43,335 nucleotides of DNA from Gammaproteobacteria bacterium (GTDB lineage Bacteria > Pseudomonadota > Gammaproteobacteria > Steroidobacterales > GCA-2729495): NCBI GenBank assembly GCA_027293165.1, contig JAPUGB010000124.1:1-43335 (forward strand). The letters run 5' to 3'. The position numbers and the translations under genes were made by a program. Below, piece after piece: positions 8,952 to 17,919 of this stretch (positions within the stretch are counted from its first letter, which is position 1; each line of letters opens with the position of its first letter). The notes under the pieces were generated by a model, which was not told the origin of the DNA, searched no databases, and was given only the letters and a program-made list of their open reading frames with translations.

Positions 8952-10892
8952 ATGAAATTCGCAGCTTCGGTTTCGAGTCTATTGGCTATGTTGGTGGCAT
9001 TGATCGCCGGCCCCGCGAATGGCAGCGACTGGTCTCACTACGGTGGAGACCAGGGTGGCACGCGGTTCTCTGAATTGACGCAGGTAAACCGGTCGAATGT
9101 CAGCGAGCTTCGCATCGCGTGGCAGGTGCGGACCGGAGCTGCGGAACGCCGTGGCCCATTGTTGGGCGCAAGCCAGTTCCAGGCAACCCCGATCATCACC
9201 CCCGCCGCTGCCGGTAACAGCGTCGTGATCTGTACACCGTGGAACCGCATTATTGCGCTGGATCCGACAACCGGAGAAACGCGCTGGGAGTTCGACCCCA
9301 AGCTCAGAGCAAGCCCGCTGTATAACTGCCGGGGTGTCAGCTATTGGGAGGATCAACTCACACCGGCGACCGAGCCTTGCAGGCATCGCATCTTCTCCGG
9401 CACGGGTGACCTGCGCCTGCTTGCACTGGACGCGCGGACCGGTCGGCCTTGCGATGGCTTCGGTGTCGGCGGCGAAGTACGGGTCGAACCGCTGATCATA
9501 GAAGAAAGCCCGGAATACAAACGTGGAGAGGTAAAATTCTTCTCGCCACCGGTGATCGTGCGCGGAGTGATCGTACTCGGTTCCGGAACCTTTGCGAAAA
9601 ACAAGCGCGTAAGAAATCCATCAGGCGCGCTGCATGGTTTCGATGCGCGCAGCGGGCAGCTTCGTTGGACTTTCGATCCCATCCCAAGATCCGCCGACGA
9701 TCCGGAGCACGGCAACTGGAGCCCGACGGCTATCGAGGAGGCGGGCGCCGCCAGCGCGTGGGCGCCGCTATCCGGTGATGAAGAACTCGGGTTGGTTTTT
9801 GCCCCGACATCCAGCGCCTCACCCGATTTCTACGGGGGATTTCGCCCCGGTGAAAACCGATACGCGAACTCCACCGTCGCACTCGATGCGCAGACGGGCA
9901 AAGTTGCCTGGCACTTTCAGAACATTCACCACGATGTTTGGGACTGGGATACACCGGCGCAACCAATCGCTGCGGATCTGGAAATCGACGGCGAACGGAA
10001 ACCGATCGTAATCCAATTGACCAAGCAGGGTCTCGTGTTTGTATTTGACCGTCGCACTGGTAAGCCGATCTTCGAAATCGAAGAGCGACCGGTGTCTCAG
10101 GATGGGTTGCCAGGTGATGTGCTCTCGACCACTCAGCCGTTTCCCAAAGCGCCACCGCCGCTAAGCCGTGCCAGCATTTATCCGGAGGACGCCTGGGGTA
10201 TTACTGTCTGGGAACGTGAATTCTGCCGGAGAGCTATCGCGAGTCATGACCACGGCCCAGCGTTCACTCCGGTAAAGGAAAAGGGAACGGTCAGCGTTTC
10301 CAGCATCAACAACTGGGCCGGCGGTGCATTCGATCGCTCCCGCAATCTTCTAATCAGCAACGCATCCAACCTGTTTTGGATCACGCAGGCAATACCGGAG
10401 GCCGAATACGATAAGGATAAATTTCCCTCTACGGGCCAGCCAGCGGAGGTGGTGGAAGGTTTGGGTTACGCCTTCATTCGAAACCCGCTGCTGTCGCCGT
10501 TGGGCATCCCGTGCACGGCTCCGCCATGGGGTAAATTAGTCGCGGTCGACCTTATCGACGGAACGATTCGCTGGTCCGTGCCGCTGGGCAATATCGGCAA
10601 ACTCGCGCCGGTGCCACTGCCACTGCAATGGGGAACCCCCGGCACCGCCGGTGGGCCTATAGTCACGGCTGGCGGGCTCGTATTCATCGGTGCTACCACC
10701 GACGAATTATTTCGCGCGTTTGACGTTGAAACCGGTCAGGAACTCTGGTCTGCAAGCCTGCCAACCGCGGCTCACGCGACCCCAATGACGTATGCGGTTG
10801 ACGGAAAACAATTCATCCTGATTGCTGCCGGCGGTCATGTCTGGCAATACCCGAAGATTTCCGACTACATAGTTGCATTCGCGCTTCCGTAA
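8952..10892 (+). CDS. Periplasmic PQQ-dependent dehydrogenase (glucose/quinate dehydrogenase-like)
   Basis: From the ATG at 8952 the product is 646 residues with a signal peptide (MKFAASVSSLLAMLVALIAG, probable cleavage after PANG). An upstream in-frame ATG at 8919 would put eleven residues before it. The mature part is an eight-bladed propeller with repeated tryptophan-docking motifs such as IIALDPTTGETRWEFDP and TVALDAQTGKVAWHFQ. It also has the QNIHHDVWDWDTPAQP motif near the middle and AGGLVFIGATTDELFRAFD late, as in the membrane glucose/quinate/shikimate branch but without its five N-terminal membrane helices. There is no cytochrome c motif. It would oxidise an alcohol or sugar in the periplasm with PQQ and pass electrons to the respiratory chain. 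The substrate is unknown, and no pqq biosynthesis genes are in the window. Confidence 0.88.
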   Translation: MKFAASVSSLLAMLVALIAGPANGSDWSHYGGDQGGTRFSELTQVNRSNVSELRIAWQVRTGAAERRGPLLGASQFQATPIITPAAAGNSVVICTPWNRIIALDPTTGETRWEFDPKLRASPLYNCRGVSYWEDQLTPATEPCRHRIFSGTGDLRLLALDARTGRPCDGFGVGGEVRVEPLIIEESPEYKRGEVKFFSPPVIVRGVIVLGSGTFAKNKRVRNPSGALHGFDARSGQLRWTFDPIPRSADDPEHGNWSPTAIEEAGAASAWAPLSGDEELGLVFAPTSSASPDFYGGFRPGENRYANSTVALDAQTGKVAWHFQNIHHDVWDWDTPAQPIAADLEIDGERKPIVIQLTKQGLVFVFDRRTGKPIFEIEERPVSQDGLPGDVLSTTQPFPKAPPPLSRASIYPEDAWGITVWEREFCRRAIASHDHGPAFTPVKEKGTVSVSSINNWAGGAFDRSRNLLISNASNLFWITQAIPEAEYDKDKFPSTGQPAEVVEGLGYAFIRNPLLSPLGIPCTAPPWGKLVAVDLIDGTIRWSVPLGNIGKLAPVPLPLQWGTPGTAGGPIVTAGGLVFIGATTDELFRAFDVETGQELWSASLPTAAHATPMTYAVDGKQFILIAAGGHVWQYPKISDYIVAFALP

Positions 10893-10894
10893 CG

Positions 10895-10938
10895 TTGCAG
10901 TCGATGCTGCAAATGCCATAGCCGCGCCGATGTGGCAT
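10895..10938 (+). terminator. Tandem hairpins after the PQQ dehydrogenase gene
   Basis: Two perfect 6-bp inverted repeats lie end to end just after the stop codon: TTGCAG/CTGCAA (10895-10900 with 10907-10912) and ATGCCA/TGGCAT (10913-10918 with 10933-10938). They could slow or end transcription, but there is no T-run, so this is not a standard intrinsic terminator. Confidence 0.25.
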
Positions 10939-10991
10939 TATCACCGGCGGCTTGTTTCAATTTGTCTGATCGGAGTTTGCGGGAACGCGTC

Positions 10992-11690
10992 ATGTCGTCG
11001 CTCGGGCGATTCCTCGAGATCAGCATCCCGACAGAGGATGTAGAGGATTCATTAAGCTTTTACAGGCGACTCGGTTTTTTCGAATTGCCCGTCGGCGAAA
11101 TCCGTGCCTACAACTACGCGGTAGTTAGCGATGGTTCGGTCTGTCTCGGCCTGCATGCCGACGGCGTCGATCAATTGTCACTGAGTTTCGTAAAACCAAA
11201 TATCGCTCGTCACTCGAGAACGTTCCGAGATCTTGGCCTGGAACTGGAATTCGAGCGCCTGGCAGACGACGAATTTAACGAGGCTGCAGTGGCTGACCCC
11301 GATGGTCACCAGGCGTTCTTGCTGGAGGCAAGAACTTTTTCGTCGTCACCGTTGGAAAAGCACCATTTACCGTTGGTTGGTCCCCTATATTGCATCAGCC
11401 TTAGCTGTGCGCACCTGGAATCGTCGCTCGAGTTCTGGGAACTATTGGGTTTTGAACTCGCGGATGCGGGTCCGGGACGCAGGGTTTGTATCGAGGTGTC
11501 CGGACTGCGCATGGAACTGCGGGAAGAAAATCGGCGGCGGCCACCGGTGCTGAATTTCCGGCCCAGTGATCTGCAACAATGCCTGACGGCACTGAAACAA
11601 CAGGACATCGATGCAGAACTCAGTGGGGATCGCTGTGACCTGAAAGCGCCGGAAGGCACGGCGCTGGTTCTGGAGGAGCCAGCGCCCTAG
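10992..11690 (+). CDS. VOC (glyoxalase/bleomycin-resistance) superfamily protein
   Basis: A 232-residue protein with two vicinal-oxygen-chelate modules. The first covers about residues 5-115 (RFLEISIPTEDVEDSLSFYR to DPDGHQAFLLEA) and the second about 125-230 (LYCISLSCAHLESSLEFWEL to PEGTALVLEE). The ATG at 10992 is chosen because the VOC fold starts immediately after it and GGGA precedes it; the frame opens 60 bases earlier. Such proteins include dioxygenases, isomerases and binding proteins. The usual His/Glu metal ligands are not obvious in every position, so an enzymatic role is not claimed. It is convergent with acs. Confidence 0.8.
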   Translation: MSSLGRFLEISIPTEDVEDSLSFYRRLGFFELPVGEIRAYNYAVVSDGSVCLGLHADGVDQLSLSFVKPNIARHSRTFRDLGLELEFERLADDEFNEAAVADPDGHQAFLLEARTFSSSPLEKHHLPLVGPLYCISLSCAHLESSLEFWELLGFELADAGPGRRVCIEVSGLRMELREENRRRPPVLNFRPSDLQQCLTALKQQDIDAELSGDRCDLKAPEGTALVLEEPAP

Positions 11691-11716
11691 CCAACTATCG
11701 GTCGGATCGGCGACCC

Positions 11717-11735
11717 GGCGTTTACCGTTAACGCC
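11717..11735. terminator. Possible bidirectional hairpin between VOC gene and acs
   Basis: GGCGTT and AACGCC form a perfect 6-bp inverted repeat with a 7-base loop midway between two convergent genes, the usual place for a shared terminator. Neither side has a clear T-run, so activity is uncertain. Confidence 0.3.
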
Positions 11736-11750
11736 TGGAACCTCCTGCGC

Positions 11751-13715
11751 TCAGGCATCGCCGCGAAGCTGATCGAGAATCGCTTCATCCTCAAGTGTCG
11801 AGGTGTCCTGAGTGATCTGTTCGCCTCTTGCGATGGTTCTCAGTAAGCGACGCATGATCTTACCGGAGCGAGTTTTGGGTAGGTTATCGGCAAAACGTAT
11901 GTCATCAGGCTTGGCGATTGCTGCGAGTTCCTCTCCCACCCAGTTGCGCAATTCACTGGTCAATGCCTCGGCCTCCGCCCCGGTTGGGCGCTCACCTTTT
12001 AATACGACGTAAGCGCAGATCGCTTCACCCTTGACGTCGTGAGGTCGCCCAACCACGGCCGCCTCGGCCACTCGTTCGTGTGCAACCAGCACCGATTCGA
12101 CTTCCATCGTGCCCAGACGGTGCCCGGCAACATTCAGTACGTCGTCAATTCGGCCCATGATCCAGTAGAAACCGTCCGCGTCACGATGTGCACTGTCCCC
12201 GGCAACATAGAACCTGTTGTTGAACTTTCGCCAATAGGTTTCGATGTAACGCTGATTGTCGCCCCATATGGTGCGCAGCATCGACGGCCAAGGCTTTCTG
12301 ATGACGAGGTATCCACCAGCCTCGGGCGAGTCGATTGAATTACCGTTTTCATCGACGATGTCGGCCTCGATACCCGGCAACGGCCTCGTGCATGAACCCG
12401 GTTTGGTCGCTGTTACGCCGGGAATTGGAGTGATCATGATTGCCCCGGTTTCAGTCTGCCACCAAGTGTCGACAATCGGAATCTTATCCCGGCCAATAAC
12501 CTGGCGATACCACATCCAGGCTTCAGGATTGATGGGCTCACCGACGGTGCCTAGCAGTCGTATTCGCGAAAGATCATAGGACTGCGGAATCTCATCACCC
12601 AGCTTCATCAGCGCGCGGATCGCAGTCGGAGCAGTATAGAAAACCGTGACGCCATGTTTTTCACAAATGCTCCAGAATCGGCCACCATCGGGGTAGGTCG
12701 GTGCGCCCTCGTACATGACAATCGTCGCGCCTACTGCCAGCGGCCCGTAAGCTACGTAGCTGTGCCCGGTGACCCAGCCCACGTCGGCCGTGCACCAAAA
12801 AACGTCATCGTCGTGCAGGTCGAACACCCACTGGTTGGTAATCTTGGCGTTTAACAGGTATCCCGCAGCGGCATGTTGAATGCCCTTGGGCTTGCCGGTT
12901 GAGCCGGAGGTATAGAGCAAAAATAACGGGTGTTCCGAATCGACGAAGGTTGGCTGACACTCGGCCGATTGATCCGCAACCGCGTCGGCCCACCAAAGGT
13001 CGCGGCCTTCCTGCATGTTGATTTCCTGACCGCTACGCTTTAATACGAAAACTTTCTCGATCGTTGCACAGCCACCGGCAAGCGCCTTGTCGGTAGCAGC
13101 CTTGAGCTCGACTACACGGCCACCGCGATGTCCACCGTCGGCGGTAATCACCGCACGTGCGCCGGCATCTTCGATTCGATCCCTCAGGGAACTTGCCGAG
13201 AATCCGCCGAAAACGACCGAATGAATCGCGCCAATTCGCGCGCAAGCCTGCATTGCGATCACGGCTTCCGGAACCATCGGCATGTAAATGACGATTCGGT
13301 CTCCCGCTTCCATGCCACTGGCTTTCAACGCATTCGCAAAGCGGCATACCTCGGCGGTTAGTTCGGCATAGCTCAATGAACGGGTGTCGCCCTCTTCCCC
13401 TTCGAAAATGATTGCTGTTTTGTCCCCTAGCGACTCAAGGTGGATGTCCAGGCAGTTATAGGAAACATTGAGCGTGCCGCCCCGGAACCAGGTGTAGTTT
13501 GGTGCTGACGATTCATCGAGTACCTGGTTGAACGGTTTCTGCCAATGAATTGTCTCGCGGGCCAGATCGCCCCAGTAGCCCTGGTAATCCGCCGCGGCTT
13601 TTGCGTACAAGGCCTCGAGATCAGCCGCTTTGATGGTCGCACTATCGATAAACTCTTGTGGCGGTGGGAAGCTGCGCTGTTCGTTGAGAATTGATTCGAT
13701 TTTGTTATCGCTCAC
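11751..13715 (-). CDS. acs: Acetyl-CoA synthetase (AMP-forming)
   Basis: At 654 residues this is the standard length. The ATP/AMP motif [13 protein letters not shown], the [10 protein letters not shown] motif and the C-terminal [11 protein letters not shown] are all present. Lys619 in that last motif is the residue acetylated in the Acs family to switch the enzyme off. It converts acetate, ATP and CoA to acetyl-CoA in the cytoplasm by way of acetyl-AMP. The start is a GTG at 13715 preceded by AAGGA. It lies 66 bases downstream of the fructosamine kinase stop on the same strand and might be co-transcribed with it, although the products are not functionally related in any obvious way. Identification is secure. 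Confidence 0.97.
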   Translation of the reverse strand: MSDNKIESILNEQRSFPPPQEFIDSATIKAADLEALYAKAAADYQGYWGDLARETIHWQKPFNQVLDESSAPNYTWFRGGTLNVSYNCLDIHLESLGDKTAIIFEGEEGDTRSLSYAELTAEVCRFANALKASGMEAGDRIVIYMPMVPEAVIAMQACARIGAIHSVVFGGFSASSLRDRIEDAGARAVITADGGHRGGRVVELKAATDKALAGGCATIEKVFVLKRSGQEINMQEGRDLWWADAVADQSAECQPTFVDSEHPLFLLYTSGSTGKPKGIQHAAAGYLLNAKITNQWVFDLHDDDVFWCTADVGWVTGHSYVAYGPLAVGATIVMYEGAPTYPDGGRFWSICEKHGVTVFYTAPTAIRALMKLGDEIPQSYDLSRIRLLGTVGEPINPEAWMWYRQVIGRDKIPIVDTWWQTETGAIMITPIPGVTATKPGSCTRPLPGIEADIVDENGNSIDSPEAGGYLVIRKPWPSMLRTIWGDNQRYIETYWRKFNNRFYVAGDSAHRDADGFYWIMGRIDDVLNVAGHRLGTMEVESVLVAHERVAEAAVVGRPHDVKGEAICAYVVLKGERPTGAEAEALTSELRNWVGEELAAIAKPDDIRFADNLPKTRSGKIMRRLLRTIARGEQITQDTSTLEDEAILDQLRGDA

Positions 13716-13781
13716 GCTTTTGTCCTTAGAGGTTTAGCCTTGGCAGACGACGGATCGTCGCGAGCAGGCTTTCTTCTTATT

Positions 13782-14675
13782 CTAACAATGATCGAGTTCT
13801 GCAAGAAGTTTGTCAGCCATGCGTTCGGCCTGTGCGAGGTAACCCCCACCAAACATATTCAGGTGATTCAGCACATGGTACAGGTTGTATAGATGTTGCC
13901 TTATGTCGAACCCATCGTCGAGCGGCCACGCGGCTTGGTATGCACGATAAAACTCCGGCCCAAACCCGCCAAACAGCCTGGTCATCGCCATATCGGCCTC
14001 TCGGTCGCCAAAGTAAACGGCCGGGTCGAATATTGCCGGTTGGGCATCCACAGTAACGCCCCAGTTTCCGCCCCACAAATCTCCGTGCAACAAAGACGGG
14101 CGTGGACTGTATGCCGCAAACAACTGCGGAAACTCTTCCAGCAGTCTCTCACCTTTCTTTTGTAGCATCCCCCCGTAACCACTCGCGGCGGCACGTTCCA
14201 GTTGATACTTTAGCCTGCGCTCCCGGTAGAAGCGTACCCAGTTGTCGTCGAGGTGATTAATCTGGGGCGTGTCACCAATGGTGTTATCGCGATGCCATCC
14301 GAAACGGTCCTGGGTGACACGGTGCAATTGGGCCAAACCGTGTCCCAACGATTCAAGGGCACCGCGCTCGTGGCCCGACAATTCCAGCCATTCAAGCATC
14401 AGGAAGGCCGCGTCGCCGGCAACTCCACATGCAACCGGTTGCGGGACTTTGAGACAATCCGGGCCGCCCAGCGCCCGCAGTCCTTCCTGTTCGGCTTCGA
14501 ACATTTCCAGAGACGCGGCGGTGTTGAGCTTCAGAAAATATGTAAGCCCTGTTGTATCGCTGATGCGATAACCAGAATTGATGCTACCGCCACCAATACT
14601 GCGGGCTGATTCGACACGCAGTCGAACACCGATTGTATTGGCAACCTGATCTGCCAGCTCATGGGTTATTGCCAT
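13782..14675 (-). CDS. Fructosamine kinase family protein
   Basis: A 297-residue protein of the fructosamine/ketosamine-3-kinase family, which has an aminoglycoside-kinase fold. Features are SIGGGSINSGYRI (nucleotide loop, near 26-38), FLKLN (conserved Lys), LHGDLWGGNWGV (catalytic Asp and Asn) and a late DREADMAMTRLFGGFG. The family phosphorylates sugars attached to amino groups, and so helps remove glycation from proteins or small amines. The start ATG at 14675 lies 8 bases after the stop of the upstream exonuclease gene, so the two are probably one transcript. The length is normal and all motifs are intact. Confidence 0.92.
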   Translation of the reverse strand: MAITHELADQVANTIGVRLRVESARSIGGGSINSGYRISDTTGLTYFLKLNTAASLEMFEAEQEGLRALGGPDCLKVPQPVACGVAGDAAFLMLEWLELSGHERGALESLGHGLAQLHRVTQDRFGWHRDNTIGDTPQINHLDDNWVRFYRERRLKYQLERAAASGYGGMLQKKGERLLEEFPQLFAAYSPRPSLLHGDLWGGNWGVTVDAQPAIFDPAVYFGDREADMAMTRLFGGFGPEFYRAYQAAWPLDDGFDIRQHLYNLYHVLNHLNMFGGGYLAQAERMADKLLAELDHC

Positions 14676-14683
14676 GCGCCCCG

Positions 14684-15571
14684 TCAGAAGCTGTCGACAA
14701 GCCGCTGAGCCTGGCGGCGCAGGGGGGTGCCGAAGCCCGCCTCGTCATACAGGCTGTAAAGCGCGTCCAGGTCAGGCATGCGCCTGGTGATGGTTTTTTT
14801 TGTGGTCGTTACCGGGACGTCGCAATGAATCTTGGTCAGCTTTCGGGAAAGAACCGCGTCGTCATGATGGCGAGCCAATCGCGCGCCCAAGGTTGCAGCG
14901 CCGCGAAGGTTGAGCGAGGCTACCTGGTCCAGGTTCTCGTAAAGCTTGTCGAAGGTTCCGAAATGTGCGAGCAACGCACGCGCAGTTTTGGGCCCTACAC
15001 CTTTAACGCCGGGTATGTTGTCGACACTGTCGCCGGCCAACGCAAGATAGTCGACCATCTGCTCGGGTCTGATGCCGTATGAGTCGGCAACCTCGTGGTA
15101 GCCGGTGTGCGTATCCGACGCGTAATCCCACATTTCATCTCCTTCCTGTAGCAATTGCACCAGATCCTTGTCCCTACTAAGTATCGTTGCAGGCATGCCC
15201 TGCCGGTGCATCCGTGTCGCGATCGTGCCAATCAAATCGTCGGCTTCGTAGGTTTCTTCCGCACATTCCATCAGACCAAGTGCACGGGTCACCGCACGGC
15301 ACCGCGCGAACTGCCGCTTGAGGTCCTCGGGCGCCGGTTCGCGGTTGGCTTTGTATTCCGGGTAGATCTCGTTACGAAAACATGTCTTCAGACTCTGGTC
15401 AAAGGCGACCGCAACGTACTCGGGAGTTTTTTTCTCGAGGAAATCGCCGAGGAATCTCGTAAAGCCATACAGCGCATTCACCGGATTTAGCTGATCGTCA
15501 ATCATCGACTCCGGGTCGATTGAAAACCACGCCCGGAATACGTACATACTGGCATCGATGATGTAGACCAT
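14684..15571 (-). CDS. Stand-alone 5'-3' exonuclease / flap endonuclease domain protein
   Basis: A 295-residue protein matching the 5' nuclease domain of DNA polymerase I without the polymerase part. Acidic metal-binding clusters are visible in IIDASMYVFRAWFS (start), AFDQSLKTCFRNEIYPEYKANR, TYEADDLIGTIA and ILSRDKDLVQLL. The DNA-binding helix-hairpin-helix follows as LAGDSVDNIPGVKGVGPKTA. It would process flaps or RNA primers. It resembles Xni/ExoIX-like and PolA-N-like proteins; the conserved Asp/Glu set looks complete, unlike the reduced set of enterobacterial Xni. The ATG at 15571 is preferred to an in-frame TTG at 15589. It sits between the HNH gene and the fructosamine kinase gene, all on the minus strand. 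Confidence 0.9.
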   Translation of the reverse strand: MVYIIDASMYVFRAWFSIDPESMIDDQLNPVNALYGFTRFLGDFLEKKTPEYVAVAFDQSLKTCFRNEIYPEYKANREPAPEDLKRQFARCRAVTRALGLMECAEETYEADDLIGTIATRMHRQGMPATILSRDKDLVQLLQEGDEMWDYASDTHTGYHEVADSYGIRPEQMVDYLALAGDSVDNIPGVKGVGPKTARALLAHFGTFDKLYENLDQVASLNLRGAATLGARLARHHDDAVLSRKLTKIHCDVPVTTTKKTITRRMPDLDALYSLYDEAGFGTPLRRQAQRLVDSF

Positions 15572-15638
15572 ATCGAATTCCGGCGACAATCAGCTGCCGC
15601 GGCTATTATTCAGCTGGAAACCCGGGAGTGATTTTATA

Positions 15639-16271
15639 TCAGACAACGGCCGTAGCGAGCGTCCCGCTCAAACGCGTGTGCAGTGGGCTGGTTCGCGGAA
15701 AATGGGCAATGAGAAATTCCATCTGGTCAGCCAGCACTCGGCGACCTTTCAGATAAATATACTCTGCGTAGGTCGGCACGAACGGAATCGCTATCAGTTG
15801 CATGCCGGCCTGATCCGGCTTTCGGCCACCCTTGTGATTGTTACAGCGACGACAAGCCGTAACGACATTCGACCAGGTATCGCCGCCACCGGTACTCATT
15901 GGCTGGACATGGTCCCTGGTCAGATCCTTGGACATGAATCGGCCGCCACAATACAGGCACAGGTTGGCATCCCGCCTGAAGAGCGTCTTGTTGTTGAGCG
16001 GGGGAACATAGTTCTCGTGCGATTCGGTCACCCCGGTGTGCCGCCCGATGGTCGCAATGATCGAATTGACGTCGACGGTGCTGCGGAGCCCGGTGAGGGC
16101 GTTTATGCCACCATGGACACGGAAAAGAAACGTGCCGCAGACATAGGCAACCTGCTCAGTATGGTACAAGCGGACCGCGTCCCGATAGTCAATCCACTCC
16201 AGTGGCATTCCGGAAACATCGGTCCGCAACACCTGCTGAGTGAGATCTACCTTGTGTTGGTCTAATTGCAT
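15639..16271 (-). CDS. HNH endonuclease family protein
   Basis: A 210-residue protein. The central zinc-type HNH module reads CLYCGGRF, then LTRDHVQPMSTGGGDTWSNVV, then ACRRCNNHKGGR. It has two CxxC pairs and the catalytic His in DHV. The N-terminal part (MPLEWIDYRDAVRLYHTEQVAY) is shared by a widespread group of chromosomal HNH proteins with no known partner. It is not linked to a restriction methylase, toxin or phage gene here, so a housekeeping DNA-processing role is as likely as defence. It is divergent from the transhydrogenase operon. The ATG at 16271 has no good ribosome binding site. Confidence 0.88.
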   Translation of the reverse strand: MQLDQHKVDLTQQVLRTDVSGMPLEWIDYRDAVRLYHTEQVAYVCGTFLFRVHGGINALTGLRSTVDVNSIIATIGRHTGVTESHENYVPPLNNKTLFRRDANLCLYCGGRFMSKDLTRDHVQPMSTGGGDTWSNVVTACRRCNNHKGGRKPDQAGMQLIAIPFVPTYAEYIYLKGRRVLADQMEFLIAHFPRTSPLHTRLSGTLATAVV

Positions 16272-16430
16272 TAGAACCAGAAACAGCCAATCGTCTGTCT
16301 ACGGCTATGATGCAGGCTCTGCCAGAAAAATCAAATAGTACAGGGCCCAATTTACGGCAATTTTCCAATGTGGCATCATGTGCCGCCTTCTGAGGCCAGT
16401 GGTTCTGACCGGCCCCGGTGGCGATTCCCA

Positions 16431-16444
16431 CTGACCGCTGTCAG
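16431..16444 (+). promoter_or_regulatory. Small hairpin in the pntAA leader
   Basis: CTGAC-CGCT-GTCAG is a perfect 5-bp stem with a 4-base loop, 21 bases before the pntAA start codon. A second, imperfect GGCC-ended dyad lies just upstream (16394-16414). A leader role is speculative. Confidence 0.2.
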
Positions 16445-16465
16445 GCCAATACCATGGAGAATGCC

Positions 16466-17629
16466 ATGCCGCTGACGATTGGCGTGCTGAACGAGTCCAC
16501 GCTAGAGAAGACTCGGGTGGCGCTGGTGCCAGAAGTTGTCAAAAAGTTGCACGCACTCGGAGCGACGGTGCGCATCCAGACTGGCGCTGGCCTGGCCGCG
16601 CGAATAGCGGATACGGCCTACGAAGGCGCCGCAATCCTGAATGACGCGGTATCGATCCTATCTGACGCCGACGTGCTCCTGACAGTCCACCCGCCAGCGC
16701 CTGCTACGGTCGCAGAACTCAAATCCGGAGCGGTCGTGGTGGGGTTCCTGCAGCCGCTGCAGCAAGAGCAAATGATCCAGGCATTTTGCGCCAACCGGAT
16801 CACGAGCTTTGCGATGGAACTGGTGCCGCGAATCTCGCGGGCCCAGTCGATGGACGCACTTTCATCCCAGGCATCTATCGCCGGCTACAAGGCGGTTCTG
16901 ATTGCCGCAAATGAGCTGGATAAGTTTGTGCCGATGCTCACCACGGCCGCCGGTACGATACGGCCCGCGCAGTTTCTGGTCATTGGAGCCGGTGTCGCCG
17001 GCTTGCAGGCCATCGCGACGGCCCATCGACTTGGCGCCGTCGTCGAGGGGTTCGACGTACGCGGCGAGACTCGCGAGCAGATCGAATCGCTCGGTGCGAA
17101 ATTCGTCGATACGGGGATATCGGCCGAAGGTGAAGGCGGCTATGCGCGTGAGTTGACAGACGAGGAACGCCTGCAGGAAAAACAGGTCCTCGATAAACGC
17201 ATCGCCGATGCTGACGTGGTCATCACAACCGCCGCTGTACCGGGGCGCCCTGCACCCAAAATCATCAGCCGGGCCGCGGTGGAAAGGATGAAGCCCGGCG
17301 CAGTGATCCTGGATCTCGCGGCCGAGAGCGGTGGCAATTGCGAGTTGACCGTCGCCGGCGAGACCGTGGTTCATAACGAAGTCTCGATCCTGGGCCCTAC
17401 CAACCTGCCGGCCCAGGTCCCGACTCATGCGAGCGAGATGTACGCGCGTAACCTGTTTAATTTCCTACAACCAGCCATTACCGATGGGGGGCTCGTTATC
17501 GACTGGACGGACGAAGTGTTTGCCGGCGCGGTATTGACCCACGACGGAATTGTCCGGCACGAGGCAACCGGGCAGGCTACCCGGCGCATGCCGGCCGTGA
17601 AACCCGCTCGCCAGGGAGAGGCCCCATGA
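16466..17629 (+). CDS. pntAA: NAD(P) transhydrogenase subunit alpha part 1 (NAD(H)-binding domain I)
   Basis: A 387-residue soluble domain-I protein. The N-terminal half (MPLTIGVLNESTLEKTRVAL) and the Rossmann half with FLVIGAGVAGLQAIATAHRLGA belong to the AlaDH/PNT family. RVALVPEVVKKL, ITTAAVPGRPAPKIISR and the C-terminal NLFNFLQPA are family landmarks. It binds NAD(H) and passes hydride to domain III of PntB. The ATG at 16466 is chosen because GGAGA lies five bases before it; a GTG at 16418 and an ATG at 16454 are in frame. Its stop overlaps the pntAB start by four bases (ATGA), so translation is probably coupled. The split alpha subunit is the form seen in many proteobacteria outside the enterics. 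Confidence 0.95.
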   Translation: MPLTIGVLNESTLEKTRVALVPEVVKKLHALGATVRIQTGAGLAARIADTAYEGAAILNDAVSILSDADVLLTVHPPAPATVAELKSGAVVVGFLQPLQQEQMIQAFCANRITSFAMELVPRISRAQSMDALSSQASIAGYKAVLIAANELDKFVPMLTTAAGTIRPAQFLVIGAGVAGLQAIATAHRLGAVVEGFDVRGETREQIESLGAKFVDTGISAEGEGGYARELTDEERLQEKQVLDKRIADADVVITTAAVPGRPAPKIISRAAVERMKPGAVILDLAAESGGNCELTVAGETVVHNEVSILGPTNLPAQVPTHASEMYARNLFNFLQPAITDGGLVIDWTDEVFAGAVLTHDGIVRHEATGQATRRMPAVKPARQGEAP

Positions 17630-17919
17630 TCGACGGCTTTATTGCTCTTTATATCGTCATGCTGGCCGCATTCACCGGGTACGAGATCATTGCAAGGGTA
17701 CCTTCCATCCTGCACACGCCGCTGATGTCCGGGTCGAATTTTGTCCACGGAATCGTGCTGGTCGGTGCGATGGTCGCGTTGGGGCATGCCAACACTTTGC
17801 TGGAGACAACTATCGGCTTTATCGGTGTGGTGCTCGCAGCCGGGAACGCCGTCGGCGGTTACGTCGTTACCGAACGCATGCTGGAAATGTTCAAGTCGAG
17901 CCGGGACAAGACCGAATGA
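17626..17919 (+). CDS. pntAB: NAD(P) transhydrogenase subunit alpha part 2 (membrane)
   Basis: A 97-residue inner-membrane protein with three or four hydrophobic helices (FIALYIVMLAAFTGYEII, VHGIVLVGAMVALG, TTIGFIGVVLAAGNAVGGYVV). It corresponds to the C-terminal membrane part of PntA in E. coli. With PntB it forms the proton channel of domain II. It is joined by ATGA overlaps to both neighbours (17626-17629 and 17916-17919), so the three genes form one coupled operon. Confidence 0.95.
   Translation: MIDGFIALYIVMLAAFTGYEIIARVPSILHTPLMSGSNFVHGIVLVGAMVALGHANTLLETTIGFIGVVLAAGNAVGGYVVTERMLEMFKSSRDKTE

Noticed and set aside
15639-16271. HNH gene as part of a restriction or phage-defence island
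   Set aside because: No methylase, helicase, integrase, toxin or repeat is nearby. The flanks are housekeeping genes with similar base composition.
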